Assembly: GCF_018918285.1 (NCBI RefSeq) | Contig: NZ_JAHLQF010000003.1 | Location: 701,223 to 765,222 of the forward strand | Source: Clostridium mobile | Lineage (GTDB): Bacteria; Bacillota; Clostridia; Clostridiales; Clostridiaceae | Reading direction: 5' to 3' | Length of the DNA: 64,000 nt | Shown: positions 45,697 to 55,519 of the stretch, one piece after another | How the letters are laid out: each line of letters opens with the position of its first letter | Numbering within the stretch: the first letter of the stretch is position 1 | Made by a program: the position numbers and the translations under genes | The notes under the pieces: model-generated | The model's database searches: none | What the model was told of the DNA's origin: nothing | Seen by the model: only the letters and a program-made list of their open reading frames with translations

Positions 45697-46887
45697 ATGG
45701 CAAAAGCTAATCAAATAAGAAAAAGTTTAAGTGGTAATGAAGCTGTAGCAATAGCTATGATGCAGATGGGGCCAGACGTATTTCCAGCATTTCCTATAAC
45801 TCCATCAACAGAAGTACCTCAGTATTTTTCATCCTTCGTTGCAAATGGCGAGTGTAAAGCAGAATTTGTAGCGGTGGAATCAGAGCACAGTGCTATGAGC
45901 GCATGTATTGGAGCCTCAGCAGCAGGAGCTAGAGTAATGACTGCTACATCATCAAATGGATTAGGACTTATGTGGGAAATGCTTCATATAGCTTCAGGGG
46001 ACAGATGTCCAATTATAATGGCTCTAGTAAACAGAGCCATGTCTCCAGCACTTAACATCCATAACGACCATTCAGATTCCATGGGAGCAAGAGACACAGG
46101 ATGGATACAAATGTATTCTGAAAATACCCAAGAAGCTTATGATAACGCTATTCAAATATTAAAAATAGCAGAGGACGAGGAAGTTATGGTTCCAGGTATG
46201 GTATGCTATGATGGATTTATAACAAGCCACTCTGTAGAAAATTTATTTATTATGGATAATAAAGAAGTTGCAGACTTTGTTGGTATTAATAAAAGAACAG
46301 GAGCGGGGCTGCTTGGAGAAAAGAGTATAGCTGTTGGCCCTATGGTTCTTACTAACTATTATATGGAAATGAAAAGACAGCAAAAACAAGGTCTTTTAAA
46401 TGCTAAAGATGTAGCTTTAAGAGTAGCTAAAGAGTATGAAGAGTTAACAGGAAGAAAATATGGATTGTTTGAAGCTTACAGATTAGAAGATGCTGAAGTA
46501 GCTTTAGTTATAATAGGTTCCTCTGCTGGAACAGCAAAAGCTGTGGCAGATGAATTAAGAGAAAAAGGCATCAAAGCTGGAGTGCTAAAAATAAGATTAT
46601 ATAGACCTTTCCCAGTAGAGGAAATTTGCGAAGCACTTAAAAACGTTAAAGCCATAGCTGTAATGGATAAGGCAGAAGGCTTATCAGGAAATGGTGGACC
46701 ATTATATGTGGATGTAGCAGGTTCTCTATATGGAAAATATAGTGATAAAATATTAATGAGCTATATCTATGGACTAGGGGGAAGAGACGTTAGAGTGGAA
46801 AGCTTAGAAAGTGTTTACATGGATTTATTAGAAGCTTTAGAAACAGGAAAATACAATAAATATAACTACTTAGGTTTAAGGGAATAG
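45697..46887 (+). CDS. 2-oxoacid:ferredoxin oxidoreductase, alpha subunit
   Basis: A 396-residue subunit: KSLSGNEAVAIAMMQMGPDVFPAFPITPSTE at the N terminus (pyrimidine-binding TPP half), VESEHSAMSACIGASAAGARVMTATSSNGL, and a C-terminal swivelling domain with VLKIRLYRPFP. It binds the 2-oxoacid and pairs with the beta subunit. An ATG at 45670 overlaps the delta gene; GGAGGG sits eight bases before ATG 45697, the better start. Confidence 0.93.
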   Translation: MAKANQIRKSLSGNEAVAIAMMQMGPDVFPAFPITPSTEVPQYFSSFVANGECKAEFVAVESEHSAMSACIGASAAGARVMTATSSNGLGLMWEMLHIASGDRCPIIMALVNRAMSPALNIHNDHSDSMGARDTGWIQMYSENTQEAYDNAIQILKIAEDEEVMVPGMVCYDGFITSHSVENLFIMDNKEVADFVGINKRTGAGLLGEKSIAVGPMVLTNYYMEMKRQQKQGLLNAKDVALRVAKEYEELTGRKYGLFEAYRLEDAEVALVIIGSSAGTAKAVADELREKGIKAGVLKIRLYRPFPVEEICEALKNVKAIAVMDKAEGLSGNGGPLYVDVAGSLYGKYSDKILMSYIYGLGGRDVRVESLESVYMDLLEALETGKYNKYNYLGLRE

Positions 46888-46898
46888 GGGGGTAAAGG

Positions 46899-47852
46899 AT
46901 GGCTACATTAAAAGAATTAACTAAAATTCCAGATAGAATAACTAGTGGACATAGAATGTGTGGTGGATGTGGAGCCCCTATGATTGCAAAGTGGGTACTA
47001 AAGGCAGTTAAACCAGAGCATAAGGCAGTTATATCTAATGCTACAGGATGCTTAGAGGTTTCCACAAGTTTATACCCTTACTCAGCTTGGAAGGACTCCT
47101 TTATCCATACAGCCTTTGAAAATGCAGCGGCTACAATTAGTGGAACTGAAGCAGCTTATAAAGTGTTAAAAGCTAAGGGCCAAATAAAAGAAGAATTTAA
47201 ATTTATCGCTTTTGGAGGAGATGGTGGAACCTATGATATAGGATTCCAGTCATTATCCGGTGCCATGGAAAGAGGACATGACATGCTATATGTGTGCTAT
47301 GATAACGGAGCATACATGAACACAGGAATTCAAAGATCCTCTGCAACTCCAGCAGGAGCAGACACTACAACAACTCCTCAAGGAAGTGAATCTTTAGGTA
47401 AAAAACAGGGTGGAAAAGATTTAACTATGATTATGGCAGCTCACAATCTACCATATGTAGCACAAACAGTTCCTGTAATACCTGGAACAAGATACACTAT
47501 GGATTTATATAATAAAGCTGACAGAGCTCTAAATGAATTTAAGGGAGCTAAATTCATGAACGTATTAGCTCCATGTCCAAGAGGATGGAGATGTGATACA
47601 GCAACGGAACTAGAACTAATAAAATTAGCAGTTGAAACTTGTTACTGGCCACTATATGAAGTGGTAAACGGAGAATTTAAATTAAGCTATAAGCCTAAAA
47701 ATAAACTTCCAATTGAAGAATGGCTAAAGCCACAGGGAAGATTTAAACACTTGTTCAAGTCAGAGGCAGGAAAAGCTTTAATTGCTAAGGCTCAAGAAGA
47801 AGTAGATAGAAAATGGAAGAAATTATTGTTCCTTTGTGGGGAAGAAGAATAA
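46899..47852 (+). CDS. 2-oxoacid:ferredoxin oxidoreductase, beta (TPP) subunit
   Basis: A 317-residue catalytic subunit with GHRMCGGCGAPMIAKWV (about 18-34, cluster cysteines), the TPP-binding GGDGGTYDIGF (about 106-116) and VCYDNGAYMNTGIQRS (about 131-146). Last gene of the methionine operon. The sequence looks like a normal pyruvate/2-oxoacid beta subunit; specificity for 2-oxobutyrate is inferred from context only. Confidence 0.93.
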   Translation: MATLKELTKIPDRITSGHRMCGGCGAPMIAKWVLKAVKPEHKAVISNATGCLEVSTSLYPYSAWKDSFIHTAFENAAATISGTEAAYKVLKAKGQIKEEFKFIAFGGDGGTYDIGFQSLSGAMERGHDMLYVCYDNGAYMNTGIQRSSATPAGADTTTTPQGSESLGKKQGGKDLTMIMAAHNLPYVAQTVPVIPGTRYTMDLYNKADRALNEFKGAKFMNVLAPCPRGWRCDTATELELIKLAVETCYWPLYEVVNGEFKLSYKPKNKLPIEEWLKPQGRFKHLFKSEAGKALIAKAQEEVDRKWKKLLFLCGEEE

Positions 47853-47894
47853 GGTTGGTTTTTAATTGAGTAGTTTTTTAGTTCAATAGTAAAG

Positions 47895-47925
47895 AAGGGA
47901 TTTTGCGGTGCAAAATCCCTTTTTA
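47895..47925 (+). terminator. Terminator of the methionine operon
   Basis: AAGGGATTTTGC and GCAAAATCCCTT form a perfect 12-bp stem with a 3-nt loop, followed by TTTT. It resembles the hairpin at 4455-4482. Confidence 0.92.
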
Positions 47926-47957
47926 GTTAAATATATATCTGTAAAATTTAGGGAATA

Positions 47958-48734
47958 TTATTTACCTGCAGCTCTTAAAATAGCCTGCTGATGATCAGGG
48001 TCTTCACGACCATCTTTGTGTCTTGTGCTATTCAAGAAGTGTATATCTACAACTCCATCCATACCATTATTCTTAACAGCATCAAGATTTTCACCAGTGC
48101 CATAGCCATCTGAACGATTTTGAACAGTAGCTACAGCTGGTGCAGAATCAACTCCTGCATGTGGCATAGCTGCCATAGAAGCGGCAATTCTTTTCTCGTT
48201 TACAGTTACTATAACCGGTCTTCTTTCCCATGTGAAACCTCCCCAAATGTTTTTTATTATATCTGTATCAGAAGGGGTTAAAGCTTCAGCATCGGCATGA
48301 TTAGTACCAAAGGTTCTTTTAACATTAAAAGATTTACCTGTCTGCAAGTCTGTAACTTGTGCAACAGAACCATTAGGGAATATATTTTGAACAGATTCCC
48401 ACCAGTCTAGTAACTCACCATATTTCGATGGTTCTTCAACTTTATTTCCTGTTATGCTAGTCCCACCTCTAGAAGGAGATACTTTCTTTTCAGGGCTTTT
48501 ACTAGCCACATTATTATTTTCGCTAGAAGAATTTTGAACAACAACTTTAACATTGTTCTTTTCTTCTGGCTCTTTTTCTTCTAGTTTTTTCTCTTCTGGA
48601 ATAGTGTTAGATTTTTCTGAAAGACTTACCTTCTGGCTTAAAGGGGGAGTGGGTTGTAATTTATATGTAGCCATCGTTGAAGAAGCAAACACAAAAGACA
48701 AAGCGGCAAATAGCGCCACGTAAAAATTTTTCAT
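47958..48734 (-). CDS. Secreted wall-associated protein of unknown activity, under c-di-AMP riboswitch
   Basis: A 258-residue protein with a signal peptide (about 1-22, cleavage near STMA-T), a long low-complexity linker rich in Glu, Lys, Ser and Pro (about 30-105), and a conserved C-terminal domain (about 110-255). That domain has LLDWWESVQNIFPNGSVAQV, KRTFGTNHADAEALTP, IWGGFTWERRPVIVTV and AASMAAMPHAG, a set found in clostridial secreted proteins, often with peptidoglycan-binding modules; several His and Asp residues could bind metal. A c-di-AMP riboswitch in the leader supports a role in wall or turgor homeostasis. Confidence 0.8.
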   Translation of the reverse strand: MKNFYVALFAALSFVFASSTMATYKLQPTPPLSQKVSLSEKSNTIPEEKKLEEKEPEEKNNVKVVVQNSSSENNNVASKSPEKKVSPSRGGTSITGNKVEEPSKYGELLDWWESVQNIFPNGSVAQVTDLQTGKSFNVKRTFGTNHADAEALTPSDTDIIKNIWGGFTWERRPVIVTVNEKRIAASMAAMPHAGVDSAPAVATVQNRSDGYGTGENLDAVKNNGMDGVVDIHFLNSTRHKDGREDPDHQQAILRAAGK

Positions 48735-48744
48735 TTTATTTCTC

Positions 48745-48855
48745 CTCTCTGTGCCTACGAGGTTAGTTGACGGGTTTGGGAAGAGAGTATCCCTACTTTT
48801 AAAGATTCACCCCTAAAATATTTCCCCCGTTGCTAAATAATAGCATTCGGCAAAA
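48745..48855 (-). ncRNA. c-di-AMP riboswitch (ydaO/yuaA type)
   Basis: On the minus strand, in order: AGGGGTGAATC, GTAGGGATACTCTC, then CGTCAACTAACCTCGTAGG, just upstream of the GAGAGGAG ribosome site of the secreted protein gene. These are the conserved blocks of the ydaO class. Bound c-di-AMP usually lowers expression of the gene. A TATAAT-like -10 on the minus strand lies at 48877-48882. The rest of 48735-49092 holds only the two genes' promoters. Confidence 0.88.
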
Positions 48856-49092
48856 TATTAGCTTGTACAATTCATGATTATAAACAAAGAACAATAAAAA
48901 AGATAGCGGAAATATATTCTTTGGAAATTTACTCTACCTCATGAATTAATTTCAGTATTTTTACTATTTAAATTACCTATAAAATTCCCTTAGTGATAAA
49001 TTTGTCCTGTTTAAAAAATTCAAGGTCAGTGAATATATGTGATGAGATGTATTATAATAAAACTATAATATAAGGTTACGAGGTGATATATA

Positions 49093-49947
49093 ATGAAAAT
49101 AATTGGTCTTATGGAGAATACCACTAGAGATGAAGAGTTAGTTTGTGAACATGGATTATGTATATACATAGAATTCGGAGATAGAAAAATATTATTGGAC
49201 ACAGGAGGTTCAGGTAGTTTTGTAAGTAATGGGGAAAAGCTGGGGGTAAACATTGAAAAGGTGGATATGGTTGTACTATCCCACGGACATCTTGACCACG
49301 GGGGAGGATTGTTATCTTTTTTCAGCAGTAATAATTTAGGTGAGGTATATTTAAAAAAGGAAGCCGTTAAAGATTACTATTTAGATAAAAATGGTGAAAA
49401 GATATATATAGGACTTAACAAGGACGTAGTTGAAGATAACTTTAATAGGCTTCAGTTTGTAGATGGATTTACCCAAATAGATAAAAATATTTTTATTGTC
49501 ACAGATATATTAAAAGAATACCCATTACCACAGGGGAATAATAATCTTTATATGGAAGAAAAGAGTGAGGAGGAAGAGCCCCGATTTATCAAGGATAGTT
49601 TTCAACATGAACTAATATTAGTCTTTAAAGTAGAAGATGGGCTTATAATATTTACAGGATGTGCGCACAATGGAATAATCAATATTATAGAAACTATTAA
49701 GAGTGCGTTCCCAGAGGAAAATATTAAAGGAATAGTTGGAGGCTTTCATTTAATGATCGAAGGTAAATGGGATGGTTTATGCATGGAAGATGAGTATATA
49801 GACAATATATCTCAAAAAATTATTGAAGAAGGAATAGGAAAAGTATACACAGGACACTGCACAGGAGAAAATGGGTATGCGCGATTAAAAGAAAAATTAG
49901 GAGATAAGGTTGAATATTTAAGTACAGGAGCTAAAATAAATATTTAG
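49093..49947 (+). CDS. MBL-fold metallo-hydrolase (dihydropterin phosphate synthase-like group)
   Basis: A 284-residue metallo-beta-lactamase-fold protein. Metal ligands: LLDTGGSG, VVLSHGHLDHGGG (HxHxDH, about 57-69), FTGCAHNGIINI and VYTGHCTGENGYARL near the C terminus. This arrangement fits the group annotated as 7,8-dihydropterin-6-methyl-4-(beta-D-ribofuranosyl)aminobenzene 5'-phosphate synthases, common in clostridia with no methanopterin; the true reaction there is unknown. Monocistronic. Confidence 0.85.
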   Translation: MKIIGLMENTTRDEELVCEHGLCIYIEFGDRKILLDTGGSGSFVSNGEKLGVNIEKVDMVVLSHGHLDHGGGLLSFFSSNNLGEVYLKKEAVKDYYLDKNGEKIYIGLNKDVVEDNFNRLQFVDGFTQIDKNIFIVTDILKEYPLPQGNNNLYMEEKSEEEEPRFIKDSFQHELILVFKVEDGLIIFTGCAHNGIINIIETIKSAFPEENIKGIVGGFHLMIEGKWDGLCMEDEYIDNISQKIIEEGIGKVYTGHCTGENGYARLKEKLGDKVEYLSTGAKINI

Positions 49948-49974
49948 TGAATTAAAGATAATATTAATATAATA

Positions 49975-50010
49975 TTATATTATATTATATTATATTATAT
50001 TATATTATAT
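49975..50010 (+). repeat. TTATA pentanucleotide microsatellite
   Basis: About seven perfect tandem copies of TTATA, ending exactly where the acetyltransferase remnant begins. Confidence 0.9.
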
Positions 50011-50094
50011 GCTTCACCTGACAAAGAAGTTTTTTATAAAAAGTTGAACTTTAAAAAAATGAAAACAGGAATGGCACTATTTCACAATAAATGA
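50011..50094 (+). pseudogene. C-terminal remnant of a GNAT acetyltransferase
   Basis: The frame reads ASPDKEVFYKKLNFKKMKTG then MALFHNK and a TGA stop. This is the usual last strand and helix of GNAT acetyltransferases (PEKEAFYEKLGF-x-x-M-x-TGM). The upstream part of the gene is gone; only the TTATA microsatellite precedes it, so it has no start or ribosome site and cannot be functional. Confidence 0.75.
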
Positions 50095-50152
50095 TATATA
50101 TTTATCCTAACTTGGTTTAAATAATAATTGTGTAAAAAGAAAGGGGTATATT

Positions 50153-50479
50153 ATGGTAATAGCAATAATGGCATGTAGAAGATTAGTTGGCAAGTGCTCT
50201 GGTACAGGGTGCTTTAAAGCGTACAATAATTCAACGGATGCCTTTGAACTGTATGGTGATAACAAACCACTTCTTGGAAGCTTCTTCTACTGCAGTGGTT
50301 GTGGACAGACTATAGGGAAGGATGATGACTGGGAACACAAAATAAAGCAACTTAAGAATAATAATGTAGATACTGTTCATTTGGCCCTTTGTACAAAAGT
50401 AGAATGTCATGAGTATGAGAAGCACGAAAAAATGCTAAAAAATGAAGGCTTTAAAATAGTTCATGGAAGTCATTTTTAA
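50153..50479 (+). CDS. CGGC-domain protein
   Basis: A 108-residue Cys-rich protein: CRRLVGKCSGTGCFKAY near the N terminus, the signature CSGCGQTIG (about 46-54) in place of CGGC, then LALCTKVECHEYEKHEKML and a C-terminal VHGSHF. CGGC proteins are small putative metal- or redox-binding proteins in anaerobes; function unknown. Good AAAGGGG site. Monocistronic. Confidence 0.85.
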   Translation: MVIAIMACRRLVGKCSGTGCFKAYNNSTDAFELYGDNKPLLGSFFYCSGCGQTIGKDDDWEHKIKQLKNNNVDTVHLALCTKVECHEYEKHEKMLKNEGFKIVHGSHF

Positions 50480-50539
50480 AAAATTAAGAGTCAGAATTGA
50501 AAAATTAAGATTGAAAGTCTAGGAATAAATGATGAAAAG

Positions 50540-50602
50540 AAACTTAATTCGTAGTGAAAGCTCAACTTTTATAAGTATTTTGCTATGAATTAAGTTTTTT
50601 TT
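50540..50602 (+). terminator. Intrinsic terminator after CGGC gene
   Basis: AAACTTAATTC (50540-50550) pairs with GAATTAAGTTT (50587-50597), then a T tract. Between it and tpl the 335-bp stretch holds only the promoter and palindrome listed next. Confidence 0.85.
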
Positions 50603-50693
50603 ATATAAATTTCATATTTGATTAAATATAATTATAGAAATATACTTAATCATCTAAATAATACAAATAATCAGAAAAAATAACGTTTTCATA

Positions 50694-50752
50694 TTGACAT
50701 CCGATATTTTCCATTGTACAATAAAGATGGTCGATGATGTATGATGCATCAT
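50694..50752 (+). promoter_or_regulatory. Sigma-A promoter and operator-like palindrome of tpl
   Basis: TTGACA (50694-50699) and TACAAT (50717-50722) are spaced by 17 bp. Just downstream of the predicted start is the perfect palindrome ATGATGCATCAT (50741-50752). Its position would let a bound repressor, perhaps the GntR/FCD protein at 53843, block transcription. Unlike the other amino acid operons here, no sigma-54 site is seen. Confidence 0.7.
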
Positions 50753-50775
50753 GTATAATAAATAACAAATAATGA

Positions 50776-52206
<1,431 letters not shown>

Positions 52207-52225
52207 TTAAAGTAAAAACTTATTA

Positions 52226-52262
52226 TTCTATATTTTCGGGTCTTATGCCCGAAAATATAGAA
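52226..52262 (+). terminator. Hairpin between tpl and the symporter gene
   Basis: TTCTATATTTTCGGG and CCCGAAAATATAGAA are a perfect 15-bp inverted repeat with a 7-nt loop. There is no long T tract, so it may be an mRNA-processing or stabilising hairpin rather than a full stop. Confidence 0.8.
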
Positions 52263-52359
52263 TATATATAATATACATATATTAAAAAGGTGGGCTGATT
52301 AAAAAAAATACTACTTTATAATGACTCCTATTATAAAGTTAAAAATGGGGAGGAAATGT

Positions 52360-53709
52360 ATGCAAACTCAAGTGGATCAAAATACCAAAAATATTCAGAA
52401 TAGTCCTAAATTTGCATCAAAATGGGGATTTATATTAGCGTGTGTAGGTTCAGCAGTAGGTATGGCTAATGTTTGGGGGTTTCCTTATAAACTAGGAAGC
52501 AACGGTGGTGGAGCATTCTTAGTAGCTTATCTCATATTCATAGTGATTTTTAGTTACACAGGACTTTCAGCAGAATATGCAATCGGTCGTAGAGCAAAAA
52601 CCGGTACCCTTGGTGCTTACGAGAATGCTTGGAAATCTGGTGGTAAAGAAGGAATTGGTAAATTTGTGGGATGGCTTCCTCTTGTAGGCTCTATGTGTAT
52701 AGCAATAGGTTATGCAGTAATTATCTCATATGTACTTAAAGGTTGGACTCAATCTGTTACAGGTAGTCTCATGACTGTGGACACAGGAGTATGGTTTGAA
52801 TCATTCTCTATGACGGATTATTCCGTTATTCCATATCACTTAATAGTTGTTGTTGGAACATTGCTTACATTGACACTTGGTGCGGACAGTATTGAAAAGA
52901 CTAATAAGATTATGATGCCATTGTTTTTTATGTTATTTATAATTCTTGCTATTCGTGTAGCATTTTTACCTGGGGCCGCGGAAGGATATAAATTCATGTT
53001 CATGCCTAGATGGGAAATGTTAAAAGACCCAATGGTTTGGATTTGGGCTATGGGACAAGCCTTCTTCTCTCTATCTGTAACTGGTAGTGGAATGATTGTA
53101 TATGGTGCATATCTTTCAGATAATGAAGATATAGTAGATGGAGCGAAAAGCACTGCTATATTTGACACAATTGCAGCAATAGTAGCAGCATTAGTTATTA
53201 TACCTGCTTGCTTTGCATACAATGTGGATGTTGGTTCTGGCCCCGGACTTTTATTTGTAACCTTGCCTAGAATATTACAGGACATACCAGGGGGAAGAAT
53301 ATTTGCAATAATATTATTTACAGCAGTGGTATTTGGAGGAGTATCTTCTCTACAAAACATGTTTGAAGTAGTTGGAGAATCATTAATGTATAAATTTCCT
53401 AAACTAAAGCGTGTTCCTATGTTAATATTACTTTGTGTAATTTGCTTTGGTATAGGCGTTAATATGGAACCTATATTTAAGTGGGGACCATGGATGGACA
53501 TTATATCTATATATATTATTCCAATCGGAGCAACCTTAGGCGCCATATCCTGGTTCTGGGTTATGAAAAAAGAAGATTTACTTAATGAAATAAATTTAGG
53601 AGCTAAAAAGAAGCAAGGAGATTTGTGGTATAACTTGGGTAAGTACGTTTATGTACCTTTTGCAGCAATATTATGCATAGTTGCTCTATTTATGAAAGTA
53701 GCATTTTAA
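52360..53709 (+). CDS. Neurotransmitter:sodium symporter family transporter (probable tyrosine carrier)
   Basis: A 449-residue SNF-family protein with about 11 to 12 helices. The hallmark KWGFILACVGSAVGMANVWGFPYKLGSNGGGAFL-type first helix is present (about 19-50), with the unwound substrate/sodium site GSAVGMANVWGFPY. Bacterial relatives (LeuT, Tyt1, TnaT) take up amino acids with Na+; 150 bp after tpl it most likely imports tyrosine. ATG 52321 is in frame but GGGGAGG sits correctly for ATG 52360. Confidence 0.92.
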   Translation: MQTQVDQNTKNIQNSPKFASKWGFILACVGSAVGMANVWGFPYKLGSNGGGAFLVAYLIFIVIFSYTGLSAEYAIGRRAKTGTLGAYENAWKSGGKEGIGKFVGWLPLVGSMCIAIGYAVIISYVLKGWTQSVTGSLMTVDTGVWFESFSMTDYSVIPYHLIVVVGTLLTLTLGADSIEKTNKIMMPLFFMLFIILAIRVAFLPGAAEGYKFMFMPRWEMLKDPMVWIWAMGQAFFSLSVTGSGMIVYGAYLSDNEDIVDGAKSTAIFDTIAAIVAALVIIPACFAYNVDVGSGPGLLFVTLPRILQDIPGGRIFAIILFTAVVFGGVSSLQNMFEVVGESLMYKFPKLKRVPMLILLCVICFGIGVNMEPIFKWGPWMDIISIYIIPIGATLGAISWFWVMKKEDLLNEINLGAKKKQGDLWYNLGKYVYVPFAAILCIVALFMKVAF

Positions 53710-53729
53710 AACTAACAAATTAGCATTAA

Positions 53730-53770
53730 AAGAAAGTCGAGGTGGAGTGTCGCTCTGCCTCTTTCATTTA
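53730..53770 (+). terminator. Terminator-like hairpin after the symporter gene
   Basis: GAAAGTCGAGGTGGAGTG and CTCTGCCTCTTTC can pair as an imperfect stem (GAGG/CCTC, GAG/CTC), with a weak T-rich tail. Confidence 0.55.
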
Positions 53771-53842
53771 CATAATAAAAGATTAATGATATAATATATC
53801 AAATTAATTTATTTTACTTAATATAAAAACAGGAGTAGTGGC

Positions 53843-54526
53843 GTGTTAATTAACAAAAAAACTTTAAGTGATCAAATTTATGATGTATTAAAAATGGAAA
53901 TATTAAAAAGAGAGATTCCTTTTGGCTCAAAGCTTGTCAATAGGACATTACAAAAAAGATTTGGAGTTAGTTCATCTCCTATTCGAGATGCCATAAATCG
54001 TCTAAATCAAGATGGATTGATCACATCTATAGACAAATCTGGAGCAACAGTGGTTGATTTTGATTACGATTTTTTTCTTGAGGTCAATGAGGTACTTCTA
54101 TATGTAATTAACACCGGTGTAAAACTGTCTTTTGAGAAAGTTGACACTGAAGAAGTATGTAAGCATTTAGAAAAATATTTATTACTTCAGGAGAAGTATA
54201 TAGGCACTGATGAATTCTATGACTATGATTATAAGTTTCATAAGACATTTATTAATTACTCTAAAAATAGCAGATTAAAAAAGATCTTTAAAGAATATAA
54301 TGTTCTTCATGAAATGCTTGTTAGGAATTTTTATAACTCTGGTACCTTTCAAATTCAAGAAGACAGCATTAAGATGCATAAAAAAATAATGAATGCATTT
54401 AGAGACAAGGACTATGAATTGGCAATGAGACTTACGGAGGAGCATTATAAAGCTGCTGAAGAAACCTTTATAAAAATACTTGAGCAAAGAGAAAAAAAAT
54501 TAGAAGAAGATGATTTTTATGATTAA
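53843..54526 (+). CDS. GntR-family regulator with FCD domain
   Basis: A 227-residue regulator: winged helix (about 1-70: LSDQIYDVLKMEILKREIPFGSKLV, VSSSPIRDAINRLNQDGLI) and an all-helical FCD ligand domain (about 75-215) with the His/Asp metal-type residues YDYDYKFHKTFI. FadR/FCD regulators usually sense organic acids or amino acid products. It is just downstream of tpl and the symporter, so control of tyrosine cleavage is plausible. Start GTG at 53843 with AGGAGT seven bases upstream. Confidence 0.9.
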   Translation: MLINKKTLSDQIYDVLKMEILKREIPFGSKLVNRTLQKRFGVSSSPIRDAINRLNQDGLITSIDKSGATVVDFDYDFFLEVNEVLLYVINTGVKLSFEKVDTEEVCKHLEKYLLLQEKYIGTDEFYDYDYKFHKTFINYSKNSRLKKIFKEYNVLHEMLVRNFYNSGTFQIQEDSIKMHKKIMNAFRDKDYELAMRLTEEHYKAAEETFIKILEQREKKLEEDDFYD

Positions 54527-54550
54527 ACTAAATTATTGTTTAGAAAGACG

Positions 54551-54600
54551 AAAAAGGGAGCTGTTTCAAAATGCAATTTTGATATAGCTCCTTTTATATT
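54551..54600. terminator. Convergent terminator with long stem
   Basis: AAAAAGGGAGCT pairs with AGCTCCTTTT, and inside it TCAAAAT pairs with ATTTTGA, a stem of about 20 bp between the regulator (plus) and CPBP gene (minus). Confidence 0.85.
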
Positions 54601-54608
54601 TTATTCTC

Positions 54609-55343
54609 TTAATTGAAGGTTTTGTCCTTAAATATATTTGCAACTATTGAGTCAAGCAGTGCTATTAGAACAAGCATGAAACTCTGCCTTAAGATGATAA
54701 CTGGAAATAATGCGAAGACAAAGCTAGATAGTATTATGCAATATACAATACTCCCGCTTGATTTATAAAGAGTAGTCAATAGTATACTTATTCCCACTAA
54801 ATATGCTGCGAATTGTGCATAAAACTGTGGGAGTATAATGAATTGTGGTATATAAATAAGTGGCAAAAACCACAATGACCAAAACAATCCTGTTATAATA
54901 GAGGATTTCCAAAATCCATTTTTCTGTTCATTTCCTGGCTGAATTATTCCCCTCCAACCAATTTCTTGAGAGCCTAGTATTATCGCCATAGGGAGATAAC
55001 GAAAAAAATCTATAATACTACCATATCTATAAACATTTTTCAAAAGTATTGCAAAACCATAATGTGCTATTAGAAATACTGGTATTAAAACAAAGGTTTT
55101 TGGAGCTTTAACTATTCTAAACTTGTCTATAAATCCTCTCATTCCGCCTAGTTCTTTTCTATTTAAAATATGTACAATAAATGATGAAATAAGAGGGCCT
55201 AGACACCCAAGCACAAATAGAGATAGATAAAGAGGAGAATTAAATATCTGGGTAAATGCAATCCTAGAATAAACTATTATACCAAAACATATGTAGCTTA
55301 TGATAAAGGATATTATTAAAAATTGTTTAGAACTCTTTTTCAA
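54609..55343 (-). CDS. CPBP-family membrane protein lacking the catalytic residues (pseudoprotease)
   Basis: A 244-residue protein with about seven or eight helices and the CPBP (CAAX/Rce1-like) fold motifs, but altered: SQEIGWRG where the family has EEIGWRG; GLFWSLWFLPL where it has GLxWxLWHLPL; and YCIILSSF where it has a third His. The catalytic Glu and both His are replaced, so it is probably not a protease. S. aureus SpdC/LyrA is a known inactive relative that binds other membrane proteins. Its own role is unknown. Confidence 0.85.
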   Translation of the reverse strand: MKKSSKQFLIISFIISYICFGIIVYSRIAFTQIFNSPLYLSLFVLGCLGPLISSFIVHILNRKELGGMRGFIDKFRIVKAPKTFVLIPVFLIAHYGFAILLKNVYRYGSIIDFFRYLPMAIILGSQEIGWRGIIQPGNEQKNGFWKSSIITGLFWSLWFLPLIYIPQFIILPQFYAQFAAYLVGISILLTTLYKSSGSIVYCIILSSFVFALFPVIILRQSFMLVLIALLDSIVANIFKDKTFN

Positions 55344-55467
55344 GGCTTGTCCTCCAATAAACTATATTTGGTCGATGTTTGTATATAATCATATATTTAT
55401 ATTATCATATTTATACAGAAAAATCATTATTTTTAAAAGATTATGAAAAAAGAATTTATAATAAAAT

Positions 55468-55516
55468 AAAAAGTTGCGACAAATTTTATTAAATAAAAAT
55501 TATATCGCAACTTTTT
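55468..55516 (-). terminator. Terminator of the PII-like gene
   Basis: AAAAAGTTGCGA (55468-55479) and TCGCAACTTTTT (55505-55516) are a perfect 12-bp inverted repeat just beyond the stop of the minus-strand gene. Confidence 0.88.
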
Positions 55517-55519
55517 TAT

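Noticed and set aside
49965..50015. TTATA repeats as a possible CRISPR or recombination site
   Set aside because: Units are 5 bp with no spacers; a simple microsatellite explains it.
52836..53546. 236-residue open frame antisense to the sodium symporter gene
   Set aside because: Composition is that of a complement of a membrane-protein gene, it has no ribosome site, and the plus strand holds a clear family member.
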